A DNA stretch of 64,000 bases from Selaginella moellendorffii (GCF_000143415.4 NW_003314355.1:406092-470091); one strand, 5' to 3'; positions 23,570 through 36,593 are shown, counted from the first letter of the stretch. Program-made: numbers and translations. The notes: generated by a model from the sequence alone, not told the origin.

Positions 23570-25208
23570 TGTAAGTGATTAAGTCTTCCATTCTATTTTA
23601 GTCACTTAACCACACCTCCGACCACTTGGAGGAACCTCATTCACAACCTCCATAAGTCCAATTTAGGACTTGGGGCTTGTTAGCCCTGAGAATGGCATCC
23701 ATGCCACTCAACCTTTTGCATTTGGTCCAAGTGCTCTACGTATTCGATCCCATAATTGACACCCAAAGGTACTAGTAAGATATCAGCCCATTACACTAAG
23801 GCCCTGCTTATTCACTTTTGTCACACTGGTGATTTAACACCACCTACATCACAATCCCCTCTCTAAAAAACTAGGCTATCTATCCACGAGTGGTCATCCA
23901 GATCCACTCCTTAGCATCCTTAAGATGGCCGCAGACATGAGGAATAGCCTTCCCCAATATCCCTTTTTCGGTCCCCATTAAGTCCCTTTCTGTCCATGGC
24001 TGTGCTCACTAACACTGCCATTGGATCAAGGCCCACAGGCCCGACTACCAAGTCCCACTGTCCTTTAGGATTTCCTCACCATATGACCGTATCTTTAGTC
24101 ACCACACCAAAGGACTACTCCTCTTCCTTTCCATAGTCCAAGACTTTGGGACAACATTTCAGAACACCGTGGCCCTATGCGAGCCTCATTGGTATTCTCC
24201 CTGCCTTCCGCCTTTGGGTGCTTTAGCCATAAGCTTAGAGCGAGGTTCTATTGAGCCACGCCAAGTATCCAAGTAAGTAGTGCCACCCACGCTTAGACTA
24301 GGAGCATCGAACCATTCGATCTCCCAAGGGAACTAAAGCTAGCTCTTGAACACTTCACCAAACTATCCCACTTGTCAGCCTGTATTTACTCTAGCCTTAG
24401 ACTTCCCAATGGTTATCTTATCACCCAGCATCTGAGTACAGCTTTCCTGGGCCAAACTGGCCTTTTCTAGGCAAATTAACTCCACTGAGGTCCATCTCCC
24501 TACTATTCTTTTGGAAACACCCCCCCCCCCCCCCCTCCTGGGGGACGATTGCTTTGGGCTTTCACCCAACAGCCTATATTAGTATTCAGACTCGGACTCA
24601 GTCTCGGTCTTAGATTCGGACTTGGACTCATCTCGGTCTTGGTCTCAGTCTCAGTCTCGGTCTCGGTTCCATCTTGGACTCCATCTCGGGTCCATCTCGG
24701 ACTCCATCTCAAACTCTATCTCAGTTCCATCTCGGACTCCATCTCGGGTCCATCTCGAACTCTATCTCAGGTCCACATTAGACTCCATCTCAGACTCCAT
24801 CTCGGGTCCATCTTGGACTCCATCTTAGGTCCATTTCGGACTCCATCTCTGGTCCATCTCAAACTCCTCAAACTTCATCTCGGAATCCTTCTTGGGTCCA
24901 TCTCAGACTCCTCCTCAGTCCACTTCGGACTCCATCTTGGACTCCTTCTTAGACTCCTTCTTGGACTCCATCTCAGACACTTCCACATGTCATGTTGGTC
25001 CTCTTGTGTCCTTTTTCTAGAGACTCACTTATTGCTTGCTTCATGCTCATTCCTCAAGCATTTTGTTGGGAGTTTCACTCCCGCTCTCGACTTTTTGAGT
25101 CAGAGCTTTTAGTCCAAATGTGTTATGCTTATTTAGCTTCTGCCTTAGCCACTACCACGTGGCACCCTTTTGGCTCTTCCTTGGGTCCTAGGGATTTTGT
25201 GTCTTACA
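23570..25208 (-). repeat. 5-prime LTR of LARD-A copy Y
   Basis: Starts TGTAAGTGATTAAGTC and ends TGTGTCTTACA, 1639 bp. It is diverged from the X and Z LTRs, with eroded minisatellite units at about 24580-24985 and a long run of C at about 24520-24536 in the shared core. Confidence 0.85.
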
Positions 25209-25214
25209 CCTACA

Positions 25215-26768
25215 TGTAAGCGACTAAATTTTCCATTCTACTTTAGTCACTTAACCACACCTCTGACCACTTGGAGGAGTCTCATTCGCAACCTCCATAA
25301 GTCCAATCCAGGACTTGGGACTTGCTAGCCCCGAGAATGGCATCCATGCCACTCAACATTTGCACTTGGTCCAAGTGCTCCATGTGTCCGATCCCATGAC
25401 CGACACTCAAAGGTACCACCGACATAGCAGCCCGTTACGCTAAGGCCATGCCCAATCACCTTTGCCACACTGGTAGTCCCCACTAAGTCCCTTCCTACCC
25501 CTGGCCGTGTTTGCCAACACTGCCACTGGATCAAGACTCACAGGCCCGACCACTAAGTCCCACGGTCCTCTGGGACTTCCTCACCACACGACTGTGTCCT
25601 TGGTCACTACCCCAGAGGATTGCTCCTCTTCCTTTCCACAGTCTGGGCCTTTGGGGCAACATTTCGGAACACCGTGGCCTTACGCGAGCCACCTGGGTAC
25701 TCTCCTCGCCTTCTGCCCTTAGGTGCTCTAGCCATGGGCTTAGAGCGAGGTTCCGTTGAGCCACGCCTGGTATCCAAGTAGGTAGTGCCACCCACACTTG
25801 GACTGGGAGCATCGGCCAGTCGATCTCCCGGGGGAACTAGAGCCGGCTCTTGAACACTTCACCAAGCTACCCCGCTTGTCGGTCCGTGTTCACTCTAGTC
25901 TTGGACTTCCCAGTGGGCAGCTCATCACCCAACACTGGGTCCGGCCTTCCTGGGCCAAACTGGCCTTTCCTGGCCAAACTGGCTCCACTGCAGTCCTCCC
26001 CCTACTATACTTTTGGAGCTCACCAAACCCCCCAGGGTCTGGGAGACGAACGCTTTGGGCTTTCACCCTCTCAGGCTCCGGACTCGGACTCGGACTCGGA
26101 CTTGGACTCGGACTCGGATTCGGACTCGGACTCGGGCTCGGGCTCGGGCTCGGTCTCGGCCTCGGCCTCGGTCTCGGTCTCGGTCCCGATCTCAGTCTCG
26201 GTCTCGGTCTCGGTCTCGGTCCCGGTCTCGGTCTCGACTTCGGACTCCATCTCGGACTCCATCTCGGACTCCATCTTGGGTCCATCTGGGACTCCATCTC
26301 GGACTCCATTTCGGGTCCATCTCGGGTCCACCTCGGACTCCATCTCGGACTCCATCTCGGACTCCATCTCGGACTCCAACTCGGGTCCATTTCGGACTCC
26401 ACTTCGGACTCCAACTCGGGTCCATCTCGGACTCCACTTCGGACTCCAACTCGGGTCCATCTCGGACTCCACTTCGGACTCCAACTCGGGTCCATCTCGG
26501 ACTCCACTTCGGACTCCAACTCGAGTCCATCTCGGACACTTCCACGTGTCATGTGTTGGTCCTTTTGGGTCCCTTTTTGGAGCCTCGCTTTTTGCTCGCT
26601 TCGTGCTCGTTCCTCGAGCACTTCGCTGGGAGTTCCACTCCCGCTCTTGACTTTTCAAGTCGGAGCTTTTGGTCCAAACGTGTTACGCTCGTTTGGCTCT
26701 CGCTTCGGCCACTACCACGTGGCGCCCTTCTGGCTCCACTTTGGGGCCTAGGGATTTTGTGTCTCACA
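25215..26768 (-). repeat. 3-prime LTR of LARD-A copy X
   Basis: Bounded by TGTAAG and CTCACA. Its minisatellite is at about 26075-26535, and its partner is 30945-32421. Confidence 0.92.
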
Positions 26769-29700
26769 ACTCCACCACCCATAGACGAAGTTCGATGTCC
26801 TCATCGAACGGTAAACCATTTTTTAAAGTAACACTCGCATGTGTTACCATTTCCATCCTTGGCACCTAGCCAATATTTGTCAATGGTTTGACATTTAAGG
26901 CTCACCATGCCTTCTCCATATTTGTCAATGGTTTGACATTGAAGGCTCACCATGCCCTTTGTATATGCCTCAATGGTTTGACACCAAAGGCTCACCATGC
27001 CTTGCCTATCCTCTAAGGAGGGTAGTCTCTCCAACTTAGAGACTGATTGGACCACATATAGTGGTTCTCTCCTTTTATTGGTTTAGTTCTCGCTAAACTT
27101 CTTAGAGACCCTTCTCTAAGTCAATCCCACTACTCCTTCTCGAGTAGTCTCAATTTCCATCTATTGAACGTTTGCACCTTGGAACTTTTACTCTCTTGAC
27201 TTTTGGAAGTCAATTTCCTAGGTGTCTCCAACACCTTGCATTGCACAGATTGTGCAACTCCACTTCCCCATCCTAGGAAGCTCATTACTTGAGGGCACCA
27301 TCATCCTCTCTTCTATTTTGTGCCACCTTGGGCACTAAGTTCCATTTATCATACTTTGTGCTAGGGCTGTCCATGGCCCTATCATTTGGCTACCTTACCG
27401 CTCCCTCCCTTGGAGCTTCCACTTTCGCCAAATCAGAGCAATTTGGAATTCATCCTTGGAAACACACTTCCTTTTCCGGAATTTGTTAGCGTCCAACACA
27501 TTAGTGTTCCTCGCCTAACTTTGTCACTTGGATTCCTTCCAAGGGATTCCACGGCCCTATCTTGGCCACTCATCTTTTGCTCATATCCGTTGATTGTTGC
27601 ACCAAGCAACATCGAATCTTTACCTCCCTCCTTGAGGTATTCTTTTGATTCCATAGCAAAGGCTCTACTTTGCCAAGACTAGGGTGTTCGCCCCTAGTAA
27701 GTCTCTTTAGCATCTTCTGCTGTGGGCTCTATCCACGGCCCAACTTTGTGACCCTCCCATGGGTCTCTTTAGAGACTACTTTCCTTGGACACACTATGCC
27801 ATCGCAATGACATAGCTCATTTCCCTAGGGTGCTTTTCCCACTTGGTCACCTTGACCAAGCCACACCATCATCAATAGTTCAAATCAACACTTTGAACTA
27901 GGAACCTTATTCCTTAACCCAAACAAGGACCTTGTCCTTATTTAGCCACAAGATCACCTAGTGATCTCACCTTGGCACCTTAACAGGTTTGCCAATAGGT
28001 ACTAGGTCTTCCAGACCTTTAATTTGTTAACTACGACCCCGGGGGCATCCCCCACACTTGGCGGTGCGCCCAAGACAGCCCTTCCGGCCAAGGGTCCATA
28101 GCAACTGAGATTAGGTGTCCCCATCTCACTCACCACGTCCTTGGTGCCACTTGCACCAAAGCGTTCAAGTTAGATATGCCGAGCTTTCACACTAAGCAAT
28201 CTAACCGTGCATCACGACTCCGAGGCATCCCTCGCTTGGCGGTGTGCCCAAACCAGTCTCCCCACTGAGAGTCCATGACCACCGAAATATGAGTGTCCTC
28301 ATATTCCAAACCATCACCACGCCCTAGTGATTTGGGACTCGAACCCAAGCACTAGAGGGTCGGGACTCGAACCCAACCTCCATATATGCATCTACGGACG
28401 ACATCACCCAGGATGCCTAATGTGACTCCCCACGCCGGTGCACCAACTTGTACTCAAAGCGCGCTATAGATCACAGCTTAGGAACCTAGTTCCTCCCCAC
28501 TGCCAAGTCCTCTCACTTGACAAGCCTGTGATCATGCATGGACTCCTCCATGCTTGGCCCCATGGCCCACCCTTTTTGAAGTTATCACCTTCAACTAGGG
28601 TATTTGTTCCCCTGACTTGCCAATCTCGCTTTGGCAAGTCCTTCGACCACTGTAACATGGTTCCTGCACAAGCGTGAAAGCCCTTGATCATCGACTTTCG
28701 TTCAAAGCCCTCTCTTTGAACACTCGGGAACTACTTCCCTAACCTTGATAGCCTTGCCTCATGGCAAGGTTCAAGACCACGCTTCTGCTGTGCTACTCTA
28801 ATTTCGCGCGTTCCTTGAACCATTTACGCTTGGCCTTTCTAGGTACTAAGCTACCTAGAATCCTCTTTGGGAACTTTGAAGGAACTCTATCCCTTAGCTT
28901 GCTAAGGCTTCCCTTTTTGCAAGCTTTCCAATTACCATATAGTCTAACATGGACAATTCCATATTTTAGACTCTCCATGGCATCACGGTTGCTAGCGGCA
29001 ACACCCTCGAGCCCCCACTTGATTCTCCACTCCCAGCTGGCATAACCAACCTTGGTTATGCCCTTCGATTCCTATGGTTCGGTTCTATCCCCTTACTTCT
29101 TGCTTTTGGCTTCACACTTTTCCTTCGGTCATTCTCCTCCGAACCCGGAGGATAGCTTTGCACTTTCTATCATGCCTTAGCAAGTATTCTTAGGGACGAA
29201 CCTACCCGATAGCCTAGGGAGTGGTTCCTCAATCTAGGTATGCTCACCCTATAATCCCACACACCGGGATTACGTTGTTGCTTACGGGCCTTTGCATGCC
29301 CCTTGCTAGCCTTGCCAAAATTCCATTTTTGGCTTTGTCCAATTCGAGTAGACAGTCTTCTCCTGTCTCCGCCACCTTGGACATTTGGATAGCACCTACT
29401 ATCCATCATTTGCTAGGGACTTAGTCCCTTGGGCCTTATCTACTGCCCTCGCGACATCAAACACCACCTCCTGGTGTTCCAGAGTGTTCGGGTGTCCCAA
29501 TGATGGCTTCCTTGACAATGAGTATTTTCTTTTATGACATTGACTTACTATATCGCAACATAAGCAACTTATCCCCCGTAAAGGTATCCCCAACTTCTCT
29601 ATGCCATTAAGAAGGCTTGGGTAGCTACCTTCTACCCGTTTAACCAATTATTTTGCACCTCTTGCTTAGTTGCCTCATAGTTGTCAAGTCCTACAACTCA

Positions 29701-30929
29701 TTGCTGGTGCTTCCACACCTCCATCATTATCTGGGTCACCACACTCTAACTGCATGTTCTACAGCTTAGGTTATGCCATTCCCATTTCTATTGGGATTCC
29801 TTTGGCAAGAGGTCCTCATAAACCCGCCAACATAGCCTCAAGGTATCACACCTTGGCACATTTGGTGTCTCCACACCTTGACACATTTGGTGTCTCCACA
29901 CCATCAGCTTCACGAGCCTACCTCTATGACACTTCCTCTTTGTGTCTAGGTCTTTGCTAAGACCAATACCGCTCTTTCTCATGCCAACCATCGGTTAGCA
30001 CTACACCATAGAGGTCACTCACAACTTTGTGTCAAAGTTGTTTTCTTTTTGGGAACACCTTTCCCACAACTTTAGCATGACACATTTTGCCATTGATGAG
30101 ATACCCTCTGTTCTCATGCTTGGATCCTATGATCCCCCCCCATCCTTTGTGGGGTACAACGCACCTCAGTCCAAATGCTTCCATCAGTCCTTTTAGGACC
30201 ATCCCTTGACTCTACTTGAGTCGTCTAGCAGTTTTGGACTTGGTTAATCCACAGACCCGTAAGGTCCTACTTGTGAGGCACTAGCTCACTGGAATACACT
30301 TCTTGCATTCCTGTCCTACTCAAAAGGACTATTTTCACAAGTGTTACTCTGACACTTGATTTTGTTCTCTGGGGGCAACCTTTGCCCCTTAGGACTACTT
30401 GTCCATGTGATGAGAATACCAACTCATCCACTTAATACACCCTTAACTCCTTGGGTTGTTCCAGCATTTATTAGCCCCGGCTACCATTTCAAGGACTCGT
30501 GTCCTCATCCATACTTGACCTCTCACGGTTATCCATTCCGGTCTCATCTTCATGAGCACCAGCCTCAACCATGTGAGGATAAACTTGTGACTCCTTTATT
30601 GTTTTTTGGAGTCTCTATCTTCCCCGTGATCCCAACTATAGTTGTTTACCCCAACTACATTAGCCCGTTTGCTGAGTCAAACGCTCATCTGGATCACCTC
30701 CTCAACTCAATGAGGAAAACCTTGCACTGTTCCCAAGATCCCAAAGTCGTTCCATTATTGGGCCCTTTTCTATCCACCACCTTGTCTACAAGTTCACACA
30801 TGAACTGTAATGGAGAGCCATGTCTTCCCGACCTGCTACTCCTCAAGGATAGGCCCACTTCTCGGACCTTCCGTTGCCAACACCAGTGGTGATATACTTG
30901 AGCACCAATAAAAGTCGGACTAAGGAACA

Positions 30930-30941
30930 GCTTCGATACCA
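30930..30941 (-). promoter_or_regulatory. Primer-binding site of copy X
   Basis: GCTTCGATACCA is the reverse of TGGTATCGAAGC, two mismatches from the initiator tRNA-Met complement, three bases from the 5-prime LTR. Confidence 0.8.
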
Positions 30942-30944
30942 AAT

Positions 30945-32421
30945 TGTAAGCGACTAAATTTTCCATTCTACTTTAGTCACTTAACCACACCTCTGACCAC
31001 TTGGAGGAGTCTCATTCGCAACCTCCATAAGTCCAATCCAGGACTTGGGACTTGCTAGCCCCGAGAATGGCATCCATGCCACTCAACATTTGCACTTGGT
31101 CCAAGTGCTCCACGTGTCCGATCCCATGACCGACACTCAAAGGTACCACCGACATAGCAGCCCGTTACGCTAAGGCCATGCCCAATCACCTTTGCCACAT
31201 TGGTAGTCCCCACTAAGTCCCTTCCTGCCCCTGGCCGTGTTTGCCAACACTGCCACTGGATCGAGACTCACAGGCCCGACCACTAAGTCCCACGGTCCTC
31301 TGGGACTTCCTCACCACACGACTGTGTCCTTGGTCACTACCCCAGAGGATTGCTCCTCTTCCTTTCCACAGTCTGGGCCTTTGGGGCAACATTTCGGAAC
31401 ACCGTGGCCTTACGCGAGCCACCTGGGTACTCTCCTCGCCTTCTGCCCTTAGGTGCTCTAGCCATGGGCTTAGAGCGAGGTTCCGTTGAGCCATGCCTGG
31501 TATCCAAGTAGGTAGTGCCACCCACACTTGGACTGGGAGCATCGGCCAGTCGATCTCCCGGGGGAACTAGAGCCGGCTCTTGAACACTTCACCAAGCTAC
31601 CCCGCTTGTCGGTCCGTGTTCACTCTAGTCTTGGACTTCCCAGTGGGCAGCTCATCACCCAACACTGGGTCCAGCCTTCCTGGGCCAAACTGGCCTTTCC
31701 TGGCCAAACTGGCTCCACTGCAGTCCTCCCCCTACTATACTTTTGGAGCTCACCAAACCCCCCAGGGTCTGGGAGACGAACGCTTTGGGCTTTCACCCTC
31801 TCAGGCTCCAGACTCGGACTCGGGCTCGGGCTCGGTCTCGGCCTCGGCCTCGGTCTCGGTCTCGGTCTCGGTCCCGATCTCAGTCTCGGTCTCGGTCTCG
31901 GTCTCGGTCCCGGTCTCGGTCTCGACTTCGGACTCCATCTCGGACGCCATCTCGGACTCCATCTCGGGTCCATCTGGGACTCCATCTCGGACTCCATTTC
32001 GGGTCCATCTCGGGTCCACCTCGGACTCCATCTCGGACTCCATCTCGGACTCCATCTCGGACTCCAACTCGGGTCCATTTCGGACTCCACTTCGGACTCC
32101 AACTTGGGTCCATCTCGGACTCCACTTCGGACTCCAACTTGGGTCCATCTCGGACTCCACTTTGGACTCCAACTCGAGTCCATCTCGGACACTTCCACGT
32201 GTCATGTGTTGGTCCTTTTGGGTCCCTTTTTGGAGCCTCGCTTTTTGCTCGCTTCGTGCTCGTTCCTCGAGCACTTCGTTGGGAGTTCCACTCCCGCTCT
32301 TGACTTTTCAAGTCGGAGCTTTTGGTCCAAACGTGTTACGCTCGTTTGGCTCTCGCTTCGGCCACTACCACGTGGCGCCCTTCCGGCTCCACTTTGGGGC
32401 CTAGGGATTTTGTGTCTTACA
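30945..32421 (-). repeat. 5-prime LTR of LARD-A copy X
   Basis: 1477 bp, close to 25215-26768 but with a shorter minisatellite (about 31805-32185), so array length differs between LTRs of a single element. It ends GTGTCTTACA at 32421. Confidence 0.92.
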
Positions 32422-32463
32422 CTACATCATGACAGATGCCCGAAGTTCATTGTTGAGTTGCAC

Positions 32464-33127
32464 TGTAGCGCACCTTATCTCTCTCCCCTTAAGCCAACTG
32501 GAAAAGGGGTAATTGCTTGATGAGAGAGCCCTTAGTGGCTATTTTATCCCCATTTATCCCCCAAGGTTCCAAGGATCCACGGTGACAGTATATCCAAACC
32601 TCATCCCATGATCACATGCGCTACACTCACCCCCCCTTCAGAGATGTCAATGTCCTCATTGACTACCAACCCTTACTGAGCCAAGGGGAACCAACACCTC
32701 CATTTCCGCACTCAATCTACCAATCCTTCCATTGTGTAGATCAACTATTCCATGTGAGGCAACTAGTCATCCACCCGTACTGCAGTCCCATGGTGGATAC
32801 TTTTGTCTGGGATGCTCCACAAGAGGAAGGACGTACGCATGGATGCCCAATACATATGATTTCAAATTTAGGGGTAGGAATATACCTTGCTCAAGGGTAT
32901 ATTATATTTTTAAGTAGCCACTAATCAATGGGAATCGAACCCGTGCCATTTGCTCTGATACCAACTATAGCGCACTTTATCTCTCTCCCCTTAAGCCAAC
33001 TGGAAAAAGGGCAATTGCTTGATGAGAAAGCCTTTAGTGGCTATTTTATCCCCATTTATCCCTCAAGGTTCCAAGGATCCACGGTGACAGTATATCCAAA
33101 TCTCATCCCATGATCATATGCGCTACA
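32464..33127 (-). mobile_element. TRIM-1, terminal-repeat retrotransposon in miniature
   Basis: Two direct repeats of 162 bp (32464-32625 and 32966-33127) flank 340 bp. The ends are TG...CA-like. TGCAC at 32459-32463 and 33128-33132 is the target duplication. On the minus strand the PBS (32952-32963) is exactly TGGTATCAGAGC. A polypurine tract (CCCCCCC at about 32630-32637 on the plus strand) borders the other LTR. There is no coding capacity. It interrupts the copia integrase frame. Confidence 0.92.
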
Positions 33128-33133
33128 TGCACC

Positions 33134-33450
33134 ACTACTGTCAACTCGAAGAGCTTTTGTCTTTCAACCAAGGAGATTTTCAACATAGGCCTTGTACATA
33201 TGAAATGTAACAACTGCATCACTCTTACATATCAAGAAGTGGATGCATGTTCGACAACTATAGTCATCCATGAATGTGATGAAATATCATGCACCATTGT
33301 GGCTTGGCACATCCATGGGGCCATAAAGATCAGAATGGACCCAAGTCCAAAAGTCCAATTGCTCGATGTTTGCTCGGTGAGAAATTCTGGTAGTGATGCT
33401 TGCCTAAAACGCAAGCTTCACAAAATATAGATGGGATATGTTGGAAATCC
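33134..33450 (-). pseudogene. Copia integrase and pre-integrase fragment
   Basis: Minus-strand translation gives CEACVLGKHH, the conserved end of the copia pre-integrase zinc finger, followed in shifted frames by text resembling HSDLYGPMD and FMDDYSR of the copia integrase core. Across the TRIM, at 32430-33170, comes KALRVDSSGA, which is the family KALRTDNGGE segment with the active-site acidic residue lost. Integrase inserts the cDNA copy into the host genome. Frameshifts and substitutions make this a relic. Confidence 0.75.
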
Positions 33451-33730
33451 AATCTAGTAACAATATCTTGGGATTTCATCTGCTAAAGAGATAGTAATGG
33501 ACATGACCAAGTCTCTTGTACCAAAGCTCCACACAAGAATTTGCCTCTATGGTTTGAAAGGCCTGAACCTAGTCAACAACAGTGATCTCATACATATCCC
33601 TAATGTGTGGCCCATAAAGCAACTGTGTACCAAGTATATGAAAGTTGCTAGAGTCAACCAAAAAAACTCCCTTTGCATCAAAGACTACCATTGCATTTTG
33701 ATCACATATCTTGGCAACCGACATTAAGTT

Positions 33731-33985
33731 TTATTGTAAGGTAGAGATGTGTATAACACCATCAAATGCCATGGTCCTCTCATGATTAAGTGAGAGCCAA
33801 AATTGCCAGATGTCTTCTATGGGGATAGTGGTATTATCACCTAAATGAACACCATATTTTCCAATGCTCGACTGATAAGATTCAAAAAGACTCTTCTTAT
33901 TGCCCATAAGATTAGTACAACTGGAGTCTATGAGCCACCTACTTGGTGTTGCAATTGCTTCTGCATTGTAGAGTTCCTCAGCCAC
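33731..33985 (-). pseudogene. Copia protease region fragment
   Basis: An 84-residue minus-strand frame contains WLIDSSCTNLM, matching the family WLIDSGCTNHM at the protease active site, then SLFESYQ and VHLGDNTTIPI, which are typical downstream residues. The active-site DSG has become DSS. In an active element this aspartic protease processes the polyprotein. Confidence 0.75.
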
Positions 33986-34059
33986 CTCATTTACTGTAGC
34001 AATTCCATCACCCTTGAGTAGATTGGCTTTTGCCGTCGTAGCTAGTCACTTGATAGGCT

Positions 34060-34140
34060 TTAGAATAGTGCAATCTTGAGCCCAGTGGCCCATCTCCAAA
34101 CAACAAGCACACTGATTCTTGGCAAGTTTGACTTGGCACA
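34060..34140 (-). pseudogene. Copia gag zinc knuckle
   Basis: Minus-strand translation around 34080-34125 gives CACCLEMGHWAQDC, which fits C-X2-C-X4-H-X4-C. This nucleic-acid-binding finger ends copia gag. It lies between the protease relic and the gag piece beyond the solo LTR, in the expected order. Confidence 0.75.
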
Positions 34141-34363
34141 CCTAGATGCTATAGAATTTTGCCCTTTCTGGGCATTTACAGTTGCATGTGGTTTTGCCAC
34201 CTTGGCATCACCAGAAGCCTACAAAGCATACATAGCCTATAGCATTTCTACTCTCTTGCTTCACATGGCCTCAATGTTGTGAAGACTTCTCATAGCATTT
34301 GCCCAAGTCCTCCCTACTTGGAGAAGTAGGCTTTCAACTGCATTCTTCCAGCTAGCTGGCAAG

Positions 34364-36593
34364 TGTGAGACACAAATCCCTAAGCCCCAAAGTGGAGCCG
34401 AAAGGGTGCCACGTGGTAGTGGCCAAAGCAAAAGCCAAACGAGCATAATACGTTTGGACTAAAAGCTCCGACTTGGAAGGTCGAGAGCGGGAGTGGAACT
34501 CCCAACAAAGTGCTCAAGGAGCGAGCACGAGGCAACCAATAAGCAAGGCTCCAAAAAGGGACCCAAAAAGGACCAACACATGACACGTGGAAGTGTCCGA
34601 GATGGAGTCCGAGGTGGTTCCGAGATGGAGTTCGAGATGGACCCGAGATGAAGTCCGAGATGGACCCGAGATGGAGTCCAAGATAGACCCGAGATGGAGT
34701 CCGAGATGGAGTCCGAGGTGGATCCGAGATGGAGTCCGAGATGGACCCGAGATGGAGTCCGAGATGGACCCAAGATGGAGTCCGAGATGGACCCAAGATG
34801 GAGTCTGAGATGGACCCAAGATGGAGTCCGAGATGGACCCGAGATGGAGTCGGAGATGGAACCGAGACCGAGACCGAGGCCGAGACCAAGACCGAGATCG
34901 AGTCCGAGTCCGAAACCGGGACTGAGACCGAGTCCGAGTCCGAGTTCGAGTCCGAGTCTGAGTCCGAATACTAATATAGGCAGTTGGGTGAAAGCCCAAA
35001 GCGATCGTCCCCCAGGGGGGGGGCGCTGCAGGGGGTTCCAAAAGTCCAAAAGTATAGTAGGGAGAGTTGGGGGTTGGTGTAAGCTCCTGAATTTGGACTT
35101 CCCGGGAGGTCACCCAGCCCAGTACTATTCAAACCCAAGGACGCTTAACCCCAAATATCCCAAGACCCTTAACCGATTGGAAAAGGGGGTGCACTCTTGT
35201 TCATGGGCCCTTTCCCTCTATATTTGAACCCCATGGATCGTATCTCAAATCGTTCCCTTTGGTTGCTTACAGTTGGAGCCCAGTGGAGCCAGTTTGGCCA
35301 GGAAAGACTAGTTTGGCCTAGGAAAGGCCAGTTTGGCCCAGGAAAGGCTAGTGTGGCCCAGGAAGGCCATACCCAGTGTTGGGTGATGAACTGACCACTG
35401 GGAAGTCCAAGACTAGAGTGAATACGGACCGACAAGCGGGGTAGCTTGGTGAAGTGTTCAAGAGCCGGCTCTAGTTCCCCCGGGAGATCGACTGGCCGAT
35501 GCTCCCAGTCCAAGTGTGGGTGGCACTACCTACTTGGATACCTAGTGTGGCTCAACGGAACCTTGCTCTAAGCCCATGGCTAGAGCACCCAAAGGCGGAA
35601 GGTGGGGAGAGTACCCATGAGGCCCGCGTAGGGCCACGGTGTTCCGAAATGTTGTCCCAAAGGCCCAAACTGTGGAAAGGAAGAGGAGTAGTCCTCTGGT
35701 GTAGTGACCAAGGATACAATCGAGTGGTGAGGAAGTCCCAGAGGACCGTGGGACTTAGTGGTCGGGCCTGTGGGCCTCGTTCTAGTGGCAGTGTTGGCGA
35801 ACACGGCCATGGGCAGAAAGGGACTTGGTGAAGACCGGAAAAGGGATATTGGGGAAGGTTATTCTCCATGTCTGTGGGCATCCTAAGGATGCTAAAGAGT
35901 GGATCTGGAATGATCATTCATGGACGAATGGCCCAGTCCTTGAGAGATAGGACTGTGATGCAGGTGGTGTTAGACCACCGGTGTGACCAAGGTAAAGGGG
36001 CATGGCCTTAGCGTAACGGGCTAATATGTCGGTGGTACCTTGGGGTGTCGGTCATGGGATCGGACACGTGGAGCACTTGGATCAAGTGCAAAGGTGGAGT
36101 GGCAGGGATGCCATTCTCGGGGCTAGCGAGCCCAAGTCTGAAATAGGACTTATGGAGGTTGTGAGTGAGACTCCTCCAAGTGGTTGGAGGTGTGGTTAAA
36201 TGACTAAAGTATAATGGAAAATTTAGTCGCTTACAGCATCCTAAGGATGCTAAGGAGTGAATCTGGGATGTCCACTCATGGACGGATGGCCCAGTCTAGG
36301 AGAGACAGGATTGCAATGCCGATGGTGCTGGACCACCAATGTGACCAAGGTGATTGGGCATGGCCTAGCGTAACGGGCTGGTATGTTGGTGGTGCCTTGG
36401 GGTGTCGGTCAAAGGACTGGACACGTGGAGCACTTGGACCAAGTGCAAAGGTTGAGTGGCATGGATGCCATTCTCGGGGCTAGCAAGCCCCAAGTCCTGA
36501 GTGGGACTCGTGGAGGTTGTAAATGAAACTCCTCCAAGTGGTCGAAGGTATGGTTAAATGACTAAAGTAGAATGGAAAAATTAGTCATTTACA
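34364..36593 (+). mobile_element. LARD-A solo LTR with a duplicated 3-prime end, in the copia gag
   Basis: A full LTR is 34364-36235 (TGTGAG...TTACA). It is followed directly by a second copy of its last 358 bp (36236-36593). GCAAG at 34359-34363 and 36594-36598 is the target duplication, so the doubled end is part of the insertion. The duplicated piece begins at GCATCCTAAGGATGC, a palindrome that is also at 35878-35892 in the LTR. The internal region is absent, as in solo LTRs made by recombination. Confidence 0.88.

Larger units (their letters stand above)
9126..25208 (-). mobile_element. LARD-A copy Y, old and interrupted
   Basis: The interior is 9126-9752 plus 21325-23569, and the 5-prime LTR is 23570-25208. 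The two interior pieces are contiguous when compared with Z (about 4460-7338) once the LARD-B unit is removed. The left part lies outside the window beyond copy Z. Y is richer in A and T than X or Z and has many C-to-T and G-to-A differences, which suggests greater age. The PBS region (about 23557-23568) is degenerate. There is no coding capacity. Bases 25209-25214 to its right are the copia host. Confidence 0.8.
25215..32421 (-). mobile_element. LARD-A copy X, complete, with target-site duplication
   Basis: The 3-prime LTR is 25215-26768 (1554 bp), the interior 26769-30944 (4176 bp) and the 5-prime LTR 30945-32421 (1477 bp). CTACA at 25210-25214 and 32422-32426 is a five-base duplication. 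The PBS (minus strand) is 30930-30941, and a purine-rich tract borders the 3-prime LTR. There is no gag or pol frame on either strand. It lies in the integrase part of the copia element, six bases from the end of copy Y. This is the best reference copy of the family here. Confidence 0.92.

Noticed and set aside
30356-30892. 178-codon plus-strand frame in the interior of LARD-A copy X
   Set aside because: It is antisense to the element. The equivalent in copy Z (6747-7058) is shifted and stopped, so there is no sign of selection.
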